Assembly: GCF_012295615.1 (NCBI RefSeq)
Contig: NZ_CP051183.1
Coordinates: 3,127,001 to 3,191,000 of the forward strand
Direction of reading: 5' to 3'
Length of the DNA: 64,000 nucleotides
From: Bermanella marisrubri
Lineage (GTDB): Bacteria; Pseudomonadota; Gammaproteobacteria; Pseudomonadales; Oceanobacteraceae
In this document: positions 39,752-49,390 of the stretch, piece after piece
How the letters are laid out: each line of letters begins with the position of its first letter
Numbering within the stretch: the stretch's first letter is position 1
Position numbers and translations under genes: made by a program
The notes under the pieces: generated by a model
What the model saw: only the letters and a program-made list of their open reading frames with translations
Databases searched by the model: none
What the model was told of the DNA's origin: nothing

Positions 39752-40492
39752 TTACGACGATTGACGCTGACGCACGGCTTCAAATAAGCACACACCGGTT
39801 GCCACAGAGACATTCAGGGAACTCACATCGCCTGCCATAGGAATGTTAATCAAATGATCACACGCTTCTCGAGTCAAACGGCGTAAACCTTTTCCTTCGG
39901 CACCCATGACGATGGCAATCGGACCTTTTAAATCCGTTTTAAAAACCGATTCGCTGGCTTCTCCTGCTGTGCCATACAGCCAGATTCCACGCTCTTGAAG
40001 TTCTTTCATGGTACGGGCAAGATTCGTCACCTGATAAAACGGCACTGATTCAGCAGCACCGCACGCTACTTTGCTAACGGTTGCAGTCAAGCCCACTGCT
40101 TTATCTTTTGGAGCGATCACACCATGCACACCCGCTGCATCCGCTGTGCGCAAACAAGCGCCTAAATTATGTGGATCCGTCACACTATCCAAGACCAATA
40201 AAAAGGCCGGCTCATCTAAACTATCAAGCTGCTGTAACAATTGATTTTCGTCTTTCGATTGAACAGGCTTTGCTCGCGCTATCACACCTTGGTGGTTGCC
40301 TTGGGCACGATCGTCTAGCACGGTCTTTTTAACCGCTTGTAAATTAATACTGTTCTTATTAGCTAACTGAACAATATCCATCAAGCGCTCGTCGTCACGA
40401 CCTTTTTGTAAAAAGATTTCGCGAACCCTTTCTGGACTGCGCTTTAGCAAATTTTTAACGGCATGGATACCAAATACAATTTCGTCATTCAT
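39752..40492 (-). CDS. rlmB: 23S rRNA (guanosine-2251-2'-O)-methyltransferase
   Basis: SpoU-class knotted methyltransferase. 246 residues: an L30e-like substrate domain (about 1-80), then SPOUT motifs [20 protein letters not shown] (motif 1), [13 protein letters not shown] (motif 2) and [18 protein letters not shown] (motif 3). It follows rnr by 9 bp, the same rnr-rlmB order as E. coli. Confidence 0.96.
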   Translation of the reverse strand: MNDEIVFGIHAVKNLLKRSPERVREIFLQKGRDDERLMDIVQLANKNSINLQAVKKTVLDDRAQGNHQGVIARAKPVQSKDENQLLQQLDSLDEPAFLLVLDSVTDPHNLGACLRTADAAGVHGVIAPKDKAVGLTATVSKVACGAAESVPFYQVTNLARTMKELQERGIWLYGTAGEASESVFKTDLKGPIAIVMGAEGKGLRRLTREACDHLINIPMAGDVSSLNVSVATGVCLFEAVRQRQSS

Positions 40493-40501
40493 TTTCGGTT
40501 A

Positions 40502-43015
40502 CTACTTTTTCTTCGACTTCTTGCTTTTTTTAGCCGCGCTTTTCTTTTTATTGAGCTTTTGTCGTTTGCTAGGTTTTTTCTTTTTGCTAGCTTGCTTAGC
40601 TTCTTCCATTAAAGCCTTTTTCTTACTGCGACTATGCTCAATCACCTCTTTCTTATCACTGTCAGACACTGCACGCTTACGCACACCTTTGGCTGACTTG
40701 CTCGATGATTTCTTCTTCGGTTTAAAGCGCTTAACACTGCTACCATCCACCAGCTGAAAATCAATCTTGCGATCATCAAGATCTACTCGACTGACAATCA
40801 CTTCCACTGTGTCACCCATGTGGAAACGCTTGCCTGTGCGTTCGCCTTTCAACACCATGCGCACTGGGTCAAAATTATAGAAGTCACTATCTAAGTTGCT
40901 GACATGCACGAGACCCTCTATGAAAAGCTCATTTAATTCAACGAACAAACCAAAGTTGGTAACCGAGCTCACCACACCAGTAAATTGATCACCAATATGA
41001 CTGCGCATATATTCACATTTAAGGAAGTCGGCCACATCACGGGTAGCATCATCTGCGCGGCGTTCCGTCATTGAGCATTGCTCGCCTAGCTGCAATAACA
41101 CTGTGGTGTCGTATGGATAAATGTGCTTTTGCGGAATCGGTTTAGCGCCATCCACTCGACGAATGTGTTTTAGCAAAGCTTCATCATCTTTTGTACTGCG
41201 AATTAAGCCGCGAATAGCACGATGCACCAATAAATCAGGATAGCGACGAATCGGCGAGGTAAAATGTGTATATGCGGGAAACGCTAAACCGAAGTGGCCT
41301 TCGTTATCAGGCTGGTACACTGCTTGGCTCATGCTACGTAGTAACATGGTTTGGATTAAGTGCGCATCAGGACGATCCTGCACCTGTTGCAATACCTCTG
41401 CGTAGTCTTTGGGTGTGGGCTTCTCACCACCACTTAAGATAATGCCAAGCTCGTTTAGATACTGTTTTACGTTTGCCAGTTTTTGTTCAGTAGGACCTTG
41501 GTGTACACGGTACAGTGAAGGCATACCCTGTTTTTCTAAAAAGCGCGCTGTCGCCACGTTGGCAATCAGCATGCACTCTTCAATTAACTTATGGGCGTCA
41601 TTGCGTACTACCGGTACGATATCTTCAATCTTGCGCTCGCTGTTAAAGATAATCCGTGTTTCAGTGGTTTCGAAATCAATAGCACCGCGCTCTGTGCGAG
41701 ACTTACGCAAAACTTTATATAAGCCGTGTAGGTCTTCCAATTGCGGAACGATATAGTCGTATTGCTCTCTTAATTGCTCACGCTCTTCCATAGCTGCTTC
41801 GTTTTCTGAGTCTTCACTCAGGATCTTGCCTACTAAGTTGTAGGTTAAGCGAGCATGACTATGCAAAATGCCTTCATAGAATTTATAACCACTTAGGCGA
41901 CCTTTTTGGCTGATGGTCATTTCACAAACCATGCAAAGGCGATCCACTTTAGGTTTTAGAGAGCATAATCCATTACTGAGTTTTTCTGGCAGCATAGGCA
42001 CCACAAACTCAGGGAAATAAACACTATTACCACGGTTTTGTGCTTCTATATCTAACGGTGTATTCACACCCACATAATGGCTAACATCTGCGATCGCCAC
42101 GTACAGGGTATAACCCTTAGTCTTAGGATTGTATTTAGCATACACAGCGTCATCAAAGTCTTTTGCGTCTTCACCATCGATAGTCACTAACGGCAAGTCA
42201 CGTAAATCGATGCGCTGGGCTTTGTCTTTTTCTTCTACTTCATCAGGAATGGCTTTGACTTGATCTAAAACTGCTTGATTAAACTCATGGGGAATCTCAT
42301 GGCTACGAAGGGCTACATCAATTTCCATACCTGGTGCCAGATGATCACCTAATACTTCTGTAATTCGTCCAATAGGATTCTGTCGGTTATCAGGTTGCAC
42401 TAGAATCTCGGCCACCACAAACTGACCATGCTGCGCATCTTTCATGTCCTGCTGATTGACAAGAATCTCTTGGGTAATGCGACGGTTATCAGGTACCACA
42501 TAACCTGCCTCACCTTGCATGTAAAAACGTCCCACGATTTGATGCGTATTACGCTGCATAATTTCGACAATGATGGCTTCGCGCTTACCTCGGTTATCAC
42601 TCACTTCGCGCACATTCACTTTATCGCCATCAAACACTTTACGCATTTGCTTCTGACTTAGATGAAGATCACTACTGCCGTCATCTGGTATGACAAAACC
42701 ATAGCCATCTTTATGCCCTTGAATCCGACCTTGGATTAATTCGGCCGCACTAATGGGCATAAACTGACGACGACGGTTCTCAAAAAGTTGCCCATCACGA
42801 CACATAGCAATCAGTCGACGACGTAAGGCTTCAATTTGTTCATCGTCTTGCAGATGGAATTCTTCTACCATTTGCCAATGGGTTTGGGGAGTATTGATCT
42901 TTTCTAAGTGGGCTAAAATCGCCTCACGGCTCACGATAGGATTGTCATATTTGCCAGCTTCACGCTTGGCGAAAGGATCTTTGATAGTTTTGTTGCTCTT
43001 TTTTGTTTTACTCAT
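40502..43015 (-). CDS. rnr: ribonuclease R
   Basis: Processive 3'-5' exoribonuclease for structured RNA. 837 residues: winged helix (about 25-85), two cold-shock domains (about 85-240), RNB catalytic domain with the aspartate cluster TIDGEDAKDFDDAVYA (about 277-292), S1 domain (about 650-735) and a Lys/Ser-rich basic tail ending in KKSKKSKKK. The tail fits the helicase-like activity of RNase R. Confidence 0.97.
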   Translation of the reverse strand: MSKTKKSNKTIKDPFAKREAGKYDNPIVSREAILAHLEKINTPQTHWQMVEEFHLQDDEQIEALRRRLIAMCRDGQLFENRRRQFMPISAAELIQGRIQGHKDGYGFVIPDDGSSDLHLSQKQMRKVFDGDKVNVREVSDNRGKREAIIVEIMQRNTHQIVGRFYMQGEAGYVVPDNRRITQEILVNQQDMKDAQHGQFVVAEILVQPDNRQNPIGRITEVLGDHLAPGMEIDVALRSHEIPHEFNQAVLDQVKAIPDEVEEKDKAQRIDLRDLPLVTIDGEDAKDFDDAVYAKYNPKTKGYTLYVAIADVSHYVGVNTPLDIEAQNRGNSVYFPEFVVPMLPEKLSNGLCSLKPKVDRLCMVCEMTISQKGRLSGYKFYEGILHSHARLTYNLVGKILSEDSENEAAMEEREQLREQYDYIVPQLEDLHGLYKVLRKSRTERGAIDFETTETRIIFNSERKIEDIVPVVRNDAHKLIEECMLIANVATARFLEKQGMPSLYRVHQGPTEQKLANVKQYLNELGIILSGGEKPTPKDYAEVLQQVQDRPDAHLIQTMLLRSMSQAVYQPDNEGHFGLAFPAYTHFTSPIRRYPDLLVHRAIRGLIRSTKDDEALLKHIRRVDGAKPIPQKHIYPYDTTVLLQLGEQCSMTERRADDATRDVADFLKCEYMRSHIGDQFTGVVSSVTNFGLFVELNELFIEGLVHVSNLDSDFYNFDPVRMVLKGERTGKRFHMGDTVEVIVSRVDLDDRKIDFQLVDGSSVKRFKPKKKSSSKSAKGVRKRAVSDSDKKEVIEHSRSKKKALMEEAKQASKKKKPSKRQKLNKKKSAAKKSKKSKKK

Positions 43016-43087
43016 GGGGCCGATTATACACGCTTATGCGTCAAACACCTTGCATTTAGATGAAATTTTTAAGGATGTGACAGCGTA

Positions 43088-43660
43088 TTATTCACTACTT
43101 TCTTCATCATCGCGACGTTGGCGTAATTGTCGACCTTGACGCTGTACCACATGCTGAATCAAGATCTCTTGATAGGCTTGATTCATCTCTACAAAGTCCA
43201 AACGAATGAGATAGGCATCTTGCTCATCTTCGGCCTCTGGATTGTCACTAACCGCAGCCACGTACGCCTTGGTTCGTACGAGTTCATGATGGGGCTGAAG
43301 ATACAGATTAACCATAAGAGCCTGATTAACATCAAGTTTTTCCGACCAAGTAAAGGCCATCCCACAAGCACTGATATTGGCGCTTTTCATGGTTGGATGG
43401 TTTTCGTGTAAATTCTCACTCGAGCGCAATAAATTGATCTTTTGGTTCATTAGATCTAGCACATGAGCTAATTTAGGGGATTGCGCACGAACATCAACCA
43501 TGGCGTGACGCAGCTGCACTTCTAAACTCATGTGGTATTCTCGCGTATCCTCGTCCATTTGCTGATGATCAGGTTCAACCTTTTGCAAATCATCCACCAA
43601 GGTAAAACTCAGTGCAATCTCATCATCAATACGAAAATAACGCCGACGTTCCTGCTGCAT
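43088..43660 (-). CDS. PilZ-domain protein
   Basis: 190 residues. The N-terminus has the c-di-GMP arginine motif (ERRRYFRIDDEIALSF) and the second motif is seen at about 94-99 (NISACG, an N-x-S-x-x-G form). A helical insertion lies between them (about 40-90). It is 10 bp after pomB, so probably the third gene of pomA-pomB-pilZ and a candidate c-di-GMP-dependent regulator of that stator. The tail is Arg/Glu-rich. Confidence 0.85.
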   Translation of the reverse strand: MQQERRRYFRIDDEIALSFTLVDDLQKVEPDHQQMDEDTREYHMSLEVQLRHAMVDVRAQSPKLAHVLDLMNQKINLLRSSENLHENHPTMKSANISACGMAFTWSEKLDVNQALMVNLYLQPHHELVRTKAYVAAVSDNPEAEDEQDAYLIRLDFVEMNQAYQEILIQHVVQRQGRQLRQRRDDEESSE

Positions 43661-43670
43661 TCACGCTACC

Positions 43671-44666
43671 TTAAAATATTTCTTCTGGGTCCAACCCAAA
43701 GTCTTCGGGTGTTGCATTTAGTTGATTCTCAAAACCGGTTTCACCTGGAGCCAAGTCAGGCTGATCATCATTATCTTGAGGCTTACTGCGTAATACGATG
43801 ATCTCCACTCGACGGTTTTTAGCGCGCCCTTCAGCGGTTTTATTTTCAGCCACAGGACGCACGCTACCATGACCAACCACTCGGAAACGGCTCTCTGGCA
43901 TCTCAGGTGCAATGAATAAATACTCCGCGACTGCGGCTGCACGAGCAGCACTGAGTTCCCAGTTAGAATTATAACGCCCCCCTCTTCCTAAAGGAGTGCT
44001 ATCGGTATGCCCTTCAACACTAATGCGCCCAGGAACTTCAACCAAAACTTCTCGAATGGTATCCAACACCGGTAGGAACTCATCTTCCACGTAAGCACCG
44101 CCCGCATTAAAGGAGCCTTTTTCACGAATGCGAATCACTATTTTACTGCCTTGTGTTTCCAGCTCTACTTGGCCTTTGCTAATTTCTCGCTCAAGCTCGG
44201 TTGCCAATTCAAAGGCGGTTTCTTCTGCTTGTTCTGCTTGTTTTTTCTGTGACTCACTTTCCTTTGGCACCGTAATCTCACGGGTTTGCTTGCCCGTATT
44301 ACCCTTAGCTTCGGTTTGCGCGGTAATAGCATCTTGGCAGAGGACCTCTAATGAGCTTTGCGTCACATCAGATGTCTTTTGTCGTATCTCATTAATCGGA
44401 GTAGGTTCGGGGATAGAAGGGCTAAAGTGTTTAGCAATAACACTGGTTCCTTTAGGTGGATCATCCGCACGAATCGTGGTCTGCACACCAAACGCCATAC
44501 GCAACTCACCTGCAAGCCGCTTAAATTTCTGAGCATCCATCTGAGCGAACGACAGTAAAAGCACAAAGAAGCACATCAATAGCGACATTAAGTCGCCAAA
44601 GGTAGCTAACCATGCGGGTAACCCAGGGGGGCATTCGGGACATTCTTGTTCTTCTTCATCTGCCAT
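43671..44666 (-). CDS. pomB: sodium-type flagellar stator protein PomB
   Basis: 331 residues. The N-terminus CPECPPGLPAWLATFGDLMS, with ion-site Asp about D25 and the following LLMCFFVLLLSFAQMD helix, matches Vibrio PomB rather than H+-type MotB. A charged linker (about 100-165) and an OmpA-like peptidoglycan domain (ISVEGHTDSTPLGRGGRYNS) follow. Sodium coupling is inferred from similarity only. Operon pomA-pomB-PilZ. Confidence 0.93.
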   Translation of the reverse strand: MADEEEQECPECPPGLPAWLATFGDLMSLLMCFFVLLLSFAQMDAQKFKRLAGELRMAFGVQTTIRADDPPKGTSVIAKHFSPSIPEPTPINEIRQKTSDVTQSSLEVLCQDAITAQTEAKGNTGKQTREITVPKESESQKKQAEQAEETAFELATELEREISKGQVELETQGSKIVIRIREKGSFNAGGAYVEDEFLPVLDTIREVLVEVPGRISVEGHTDSTPLGRGGRYNSNWELSAARAAAVAEYLFIAPEMPESRFRVVGHGSVRPVAENKTAEGRAKNRRVEIIVLRSKPQDNDDQPDLAPGETGFENQLNATPEDFGLDPEEIF

Positions 44667-44711
44667 GATGCTCTCCCATGTGCATCATCATGAGCACAGG
44701 TAATTCCATAC

Positions 44712-45470
44712 TTACTCTGCCTCTGCGCCGCGTTTTGATTCAGGCAAATAGGTACGCAGAATCGAATCTATCACACGAGGGTTTTGGCCAGCTTGAATAG
44801 CCAGCAAAGCGTCCAAGACCATGGCTTGCAATCTTCCCTCTTCTGCTGCACGCAATTTACATTTGTCAGCAATCGGTAAGGCCAACATATTGGCCAACAT
44901 TGCACCATATAGGGTCGTTAACAAAGCAACGGCCATGGCAGGCCCGATGGCCTTGGGATCATCCATATTCGCAAGCATGGCAACGAGACCAATCAGTGTG
45001 CCGATCATGCCCATGGCAGGCCCCACATCACCAATCTGGGTAAATATAGCACTGCCGGTATTATGGCGATCTGCGGCAAGACGCATATCTTTGCTAAGAA
45101 GTGTTTTCACAACCTCTGGATCATGTCCGTCCACTAAAAGCTGAATACCCTTGGCTAAGAAGTCGTAGCTCACTTCCTTGCCCTCAAGGGCCAATAAGCC
45201 ATTTTTACGAGCCTCACCTGCCAGCTCAACGATCTCATCAATCATGGCATCTGGCTTGGGTAGCTTAAAACTAAACGCTTTACCGGCCACTTTGCCGGCA
45301 GCAAGAAACTGCCCAAGCTCAAACTTCATGAGCACGGCAAACAAGGCGCCACCCACCACGATTAATAAAGAAGGTACGTTGAAGAACATAGCTGGGTCGC
45401 CACCAAGCACCATGGCTACGGCGATAATGACCCAACAACCAATGAGGCCAACCAGTGTCGCTAAATCCAC
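44712..45470 (-). CDS. pomA: sodium-type flagellar stator protein PomA
   Basis: 252 residues, the short PomA length (the window's MotA has 283), with four membrane helices. MDLATLVGLIGCWVIIAVAM opens the protein, and the VGPAMGMIGTLIGLVAML and LLTTLYGAMLANMLALPIA helices are PomA-typical. It is divergent from xseB (154 bp), the arrangement known from Vibrio and Pseudomonas. Confidence 0.94.
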   Translation of the reverse strand: MDLATLVGLIGCWVIIAVAMVLGGDPAMFFNVPSLLIVVGGALFAVLMKFELGQFLAAGKVAGKAFSFKLPKPDAMIDEIVELAGEARKNGLLALEGKEVSYDFLAKGIQLLVDGHDPEVVKTLLSKDMRLAADRHNTGSAIFTQIGDVGPAMGMIGTLIGLVAMLANMDDPKAIGPAMAVALLTTLYGAMLANMLALPIADKCKLRAAEEGRLQAMVLDALLAIQAGQNPRVIDSILRTYLPESKRGAEAE

Positions 45471-45624
45471 GCTTTACTCCATTTCACCATCTGTAACGTC
45501 CTTTGCAGTCCCGTCTGGCGTTAAAAATACCGATCTCATTTAAAGTTTAGACACGAAATTAGAGTTTGCACTGCAGATTGCGATACAATCCGAAGCACGC
45601 ATATTTGGATAGACGATATCAGTC

Positions 45625-45849
45625 ATGGCACAGAACTTTGAAAAGTCCCTCAAGCAGTTAGAAGAGCTCGTAGATAAACTAGAAAACAGCGAATACAGCC
45701 TAGAAGAATCTCTTAAAGCGTTCGAAACCGGTGTAAAACTGACTCGCGAATGTCAAAAAGCTCTGTCGGATGCGGAACAAAAAGTACAGATTTTGATGGA
45801 GCAAAATGGTGAAAGCATTGCTCAAGATTTTGAGAGCGACGTAGACTAA
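45625..45849 (+). CDS. xseB: exodeoxyribonuclease VII small subunit
   Basis: 74 residues forming the helical hairpin of XseB (FEKSLKQLEELVDKLENSEY, then LEESLKAFETGVKLTRECQK). It binds the large subunit XseA, not in this window. It is 4 bp ahead of ispA in the xseB-ispA-dxs operon. Confidence 0.96.
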   Translation: MAQNFEKSLKQLEELVDKLENSEYSLEESLKAFETGVKLTRECQKALSDAEQKVQILMEQNGESIAQDFESDVD

Positions 45850-45853
45850 CGCC

Positions 45854-46738
45854 ATGACATTTCAAGAATTTCAAACATGGAGTCAAGATCGCTTCCAATC
45901 GATTTTGAAGGCTGATTACGTACTTCCCAACGTCGATGCGCAACGTTTAAAAGACGCCATGACATACAGCCTGCTCAACGGTGGCAAGCGTGTTCGTCCA
46001 TTAATGGTATATGCCACGACACGATCACTCTCTGGAGATCTGCAAGCCGCTGATCAATGTGCCCTTGCCGTGGAAATGATCCATGCCTATTCCCTTGTGC
46101 ATGACGACCTACCTGCCATGGATGACGATGAACTGCGCCGCGGCCAACCCACTTGTCATATTGCGTTTGACGAAGCCACCGCCATATTGGCCGGTGACGC
46201 CCTGCAAACACAAGCTTTCCAAGTATTAGTACAGCCAATTGATGGCATGGCACCACAGCAGCAATTACGCATGGTACAAACCTTGGCTCACGCTAGTGGT
46301 TTGGCGGGTATGGCCGGTGGTCAAAGTCTTGATTTAGAGGCCGTCGACAAACAAGTAGATATCGAATATCTGCAAAACATGCACTTGCACAAAACCGGCG
46401 CATTAATTGAGGCTAGCGTAAAATTGGGTGGCCTATGCGCCAATGCCAGCGAGCAACAACTCAGCTACTTATCTGTCTACGCCCAAGCAATTGGCTTAGC
46501 CTTTCAGGTACAGGATGACATCTTGGATGTGATCAGTGATACCCGTACACTAGGGAAACCTCAAGGGTCTGATGAATCGCGCAATAAACCCACTTATGTT
46601 TCCTTATTAGGGTTGGATGGTGCTAAACGCAAAGCGCAAGATCTACATCAACAAGCGCGGGATGCCTTGAGGAAATTGGATGCGGACACAAGCCCACTAG
46701 AGGATATCGCTCGCTATATTATTGAGCGAACGTATTAA
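45854..46738 (+). CDS. ispA: farnesyl diphosphate synthase (polyprenyl synthetase)
   Basis: Condenses IPP with DMAPP/GPP. 294 residues with both aspartate-rich motifs: VHDDLPAMDDDELRRG (FARM, about 83-98) and FQVQDDILDVISDT (SARM). NGGKRVRPLMVYAT binds substrate. Operon with xseB and dxs, so precursor and product steps of isoprenoid synthesis are co-expressed. Confidence 0.97.
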   Translation: MTFQEFQTWSQDRFQSILKADYVLPNVDAQRLKDAMTYSLLNGGKRVRPLMVYATTRSLSGDLQAADQCALAVEMIHAYSLVHDDLPAMDDDELRRGQPTCHIAFDEATAILAGDALQTQAFQVLVQPIDGMAPQQQLRMVQTLAHASGLAGMAGGQSLDLEAVDKQVDIEYLQNMHLHKTGALIEASVKLGGLCANASEQQLSYLSVYAQAIGLAFQVQDDILDVISDTRTLGKPQGSDESRNKPTYVSLLGLDGAKRKAQDLHQQARDALRKLDADTSPLEDIARYIIERTY

Positions 46739-46804
46739 ATCAAATCATGCCATTTCACTGTTTTATGGGTAAAATGGCGCCTTTTTAAAGAACTGCGGTA
46801 ATTC

Positions 46805-48682
46805 ATGTTCCATCATATCCCAACCACTCGGCCATCAACGCCTTTGCTTGATACGATAAACGAGCCTGCTGACTTACGCTTGCTCGATGCCAAGCAACTG
46901 CCACAACTGGCTACAGAGCTACGTCATTACCTGCTCTATAGTGTCGGACAAAGCGGTGGACACTTTGGTGCCGGTCTTGGTGTAGTCGAGCTGACCGTGG
47001 CATTGCATTTCGTCTACGATACACCGGAGGATCTGCTTGTATGGGATGTGGGTCATCAAGCTTACCCTCATAAAGCGCTAACGGGTCGTCGCGAACAATT
47101 ACCCAGCATTCGCCAGAAAGAAGGTTTATCGCCTTTCCCTAAACGCAAAGAAAGTATTTTTGATACCTTTGGTGTCGGCCACAGCTCTACCTCAATTAGC
47201 GCCGCTTTAGGTATGGCTATAGCCGCACGCCAGCAAGGTAGTGATAAAAAAGTCGCCGCCGTTATCGGCGATGGTGCCATGACTGCGGGGATGGCATTTG
47301 AAGCATTGAACCACGCAGGTCACACCGATACCGATATGTTAGTGATCTTAAATGATAACGATATGTCGATTAGTGAAAACGTTGGTGGCCTTAATAAATA
47401 TCTCAGCAAAATTTTAAGCAGTAAGACCTATGCCGTGATGCGCGAAGGTTCACGCAAAGTATTAAGTAACATTCCTCACGCGTGGGAACTGGCCACGAAG
47501 ACGGAAGAGCATGTTAAAGGTTTCTTAACACCGGGCATTCTATTTGAAGAACTGGGTTTCAATTACGTAGGCCCCGTTGATGGGCATGACGTGGATGCTC
47601 TTGTTCGTACCTTGCGCAATATGCGCGAGCTGAAAGGCCCGCAATTCCTGCATATCATTACCAAAAAAGGTAAAGGATTCGAACCCGCTGAACAGGAACA
47701 AATTAAATATCACGCACTTTCACCGCAAACGACGAAAGTGAATCCCAATCAGAAAAAAGCCAAAAGCTTTAGCAATATTTTTGGTGAATGGATTTGTGAC
47801 CAAGCTGCGGCGGATAAAAAGCTGTTTGGTATAACCCCAGCCATGCGCGAAGGCAGCGATTTAGTAAAATTCAGTGAAGACTATGCTGATCGTTATTTTG
47901 ACGTGGCTATTGCAGAACAACATGCAGTGACATTAGCCGCGGGCATGGCCTGCGAAGGCAGCAAACCTGTGGTCGCCATATACAGCACATTCTTGCAGCG
48001 CGGTTATGATCAGCTGGTTCATGACGTAGCCATTCAAAATTTGGATGTGACGTTTGCAGTAGACCGTGCCGGTGTCGTAGGGGCCGATGGCCCAACTCAC
48101 GCAGGCGCCTACGACATTAGCTTTATGCGCTGTATTCCTAATATGGTAATTGCTTGCCCAAGTGACGAAAACGAATGTCGCTTACTTTTAAATACGGCTT
48201 ATCAGTTCAATGGACCGGCTGCAGTGCGTTATCCACGCGGAAGCGGTAAAGAAGTAAACGTCACCGCTAAACAAGAGACCTTAGAAATTGGTAAAGCTAA
48301 AGTATTGCAAAAGGGTCAGTCTGGCATTGCAGTGTTATGTTTTGGCCCACTACTGGAAGAAGCCGAAAAAGCATTATCAGAATTGGCAAATGGTCAAGAC
48401 ATTACCCTAGTAGACATGCGCTTCGCTAAACCTTTAGATGAAACCTTGCTAATCCAGTTAGCGAGCGATCATAGGTATTTCGTGACCCTAGAAGACAACG
48501 CCATTATGGGTGGTGCCGGCAGTGCAGTGAGCGAATTCTTTGCCTCGAAAGATATTCAAACAAACGTTACTTTCTTGGGTATTCCTGACGAATGCATTGA
48601 ACATGGTAGCCAAAAAGAACAATGGGCGGAAATGGGCATTGATGCGGCAGGTATCAAAGCCACCCTGGAAAAACGGTTCTAA
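46805..48682 (+). CDS. dxs: 1-deoxy-D-xylulose-5-phosphate synthase
   Basis: First, thiamine-dependent step of the MEP isoprenoid pathway. 625 residues with the TPP motif [18 protein letters not shown]...LNDNDMSIS, an N-terminal [15 protein letters not shown], the transketolase-type middle domain ([20 protein letters not shown]) and a C-terminal domain. It is last of xseB-ispA-dxs, 66 bp after ispA. Confidence 0.98.
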   Translation: MFHHIPTTRPSTPLLDTINEPADLRLLDAKQLPQLATELRHYLLYSVGQSGGHFGAGLGVVELTVALHFVYDTPEDLLVWDVGHQAYPHKALTGRREQLPSIRQKEGLSPFPKRKESIFDTFGVGHSSTSISAALGMAIAARQQGSDKKVAAVIGDGAMTAGMAFEALNHAGHTDTDMLVILNDNDMSISENVGGLNKYLSKILSSKTYAVMREGSRKVLSNIPHAWELATKTEEHVKGFLTPGILFEELGFNYVGPVDGHDVDALVRTLRNMRELKGPQFLHIITKKGKGFEPAEQEQIKYHALSPQTTKVNPNQKKAKSFSNIFGEWICDQAAADKKLFGITPAMREGSDLVKFSEDYADRYFDVAIAEQHAVTLAAGMACEGSKPVVAIYSTFLQRGYDQLVHDVAIQNLDVTFAVDRAGVVGADGPTHAGAYDISFMRCIPNMVIACPSDENECRLLLNTAYQFNGPAAVRYPRGSGKEVNVTAKQETLEIGKAKVLQKGQSGIAVLCFGPLLEEAEKALSELANGQDITLVDMRFAKPLDETLLIQLASDHRYFVTLEDNAIMGGAGSAVSEFFASKDIQTNVTFLGIPDECIEHGSQKEQWAEMGIDAAGIKATLEKRF

Positions 48683-48727
48683 AAGTAAACTCTCCATCTC
48701 GCTATAAAAGCCTCTCTTTTGCCAGTA

Positions 48728-48758
48728 GAATAAACGCACATTTACCGTGCGTTTATTC
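48728..48758 (+). terminator. long hairpin directly upstream of the HD gene
   Basis: GAATAAACGCAC/GTGCGTTTATTC is a perfect 12-bp stem with a 7-base loop, ending two bases before the next ATG. It could terminate dxs transcripts, although the following T tract is short. It also occupies the place of the next gene's ribosome-binding site. Confidence 0.6.
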
Positions 48759-48760
48759 TT

Positions 48761-49357
48761 ATGTCTAAGCAATCCACAAACATCCATTCACTCACTGATT
48801 TTTTTTATGCCCTTGATGAGCTGAAACTGGTTAATCGTAAAAGCTACGTGACTGGGGCTGAGCGCTATGAAAATAGTGCCGAACATTCATGGCATCTTGC
48901 CATGGCCTGCTGGGCCATGGCGGAATACCTGCCCTATGATTATGATCAGGAAAAACTTATCAAGATGGCACTTGTACACGACCTTGGTGAAATCCATGCA
49001 GGCGATACGTTTCTTTATAGCGATAAACGATCGCAAGCCGATAGCGAAGAGCGCAAAGGTTTAGAGCTATTGCAAAACCATGATGGCAATCCCATCCAAC
49101 AGCTTTTAACCCTGTGGGATGAACAAGAATACGGCGACTCAGAAGAAACGAAACTCTTAAAAGTAATGGATCGCGTTTTACCCTTTATGCTCAATGTGCA
49201 AAGCGAAGGAAAAGCGTGGCAAGAAAACGGGGTTTACGTAGATCAAGTAGAAAAAGCCCATGCCTTTATTGCAGATATTAATCCAGATGTGCATGCTTGG
49301 TTTAAAGAAAAAATAGCGTTGGCTGTTCGTAACGGGTGGTTAAAGCAACGCAAATAA
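48761..49357 (+). CDS. HD-domain hydrolase (YfbR/HDDC2-like 5'-nucleotidase)
   Basis: 198 residues. The HD metal site is spread over SAEHSWHLAM (about 38-47), VHDLGEIHAGD (about 73-83) and KVMDRVLPFML (about 128-138), as in dNMP 5'-nucleotidases of the YfbR/HDDC2 group. Substrate inferred from the family only. There is no recognisable Shine-Dalgarno; a stable hairpin lies immediately upstream. Confidence 0.8.
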   Translation: MSKQSTNIHSLTDFFYALDELKLVNRKSYVTGAERYENSAEHSWHLAMACWAMAEYLPYDYDQEKLIKMALVHDLGEIHAGDTFLYSDKRSQADSEERKGLELLQNHDGNPIQQLLTLWDEQEYGDSEETKLLKVMDRVLPFMLNVQSEGKAWQENGVYVDQVEKAHAFIADINPDVHAWFKEKIALAVRNGWLKQRK

Positions 49358-49390
49358 TAAAAGAATATTTCAGTTTTTATTCGGGACAAT

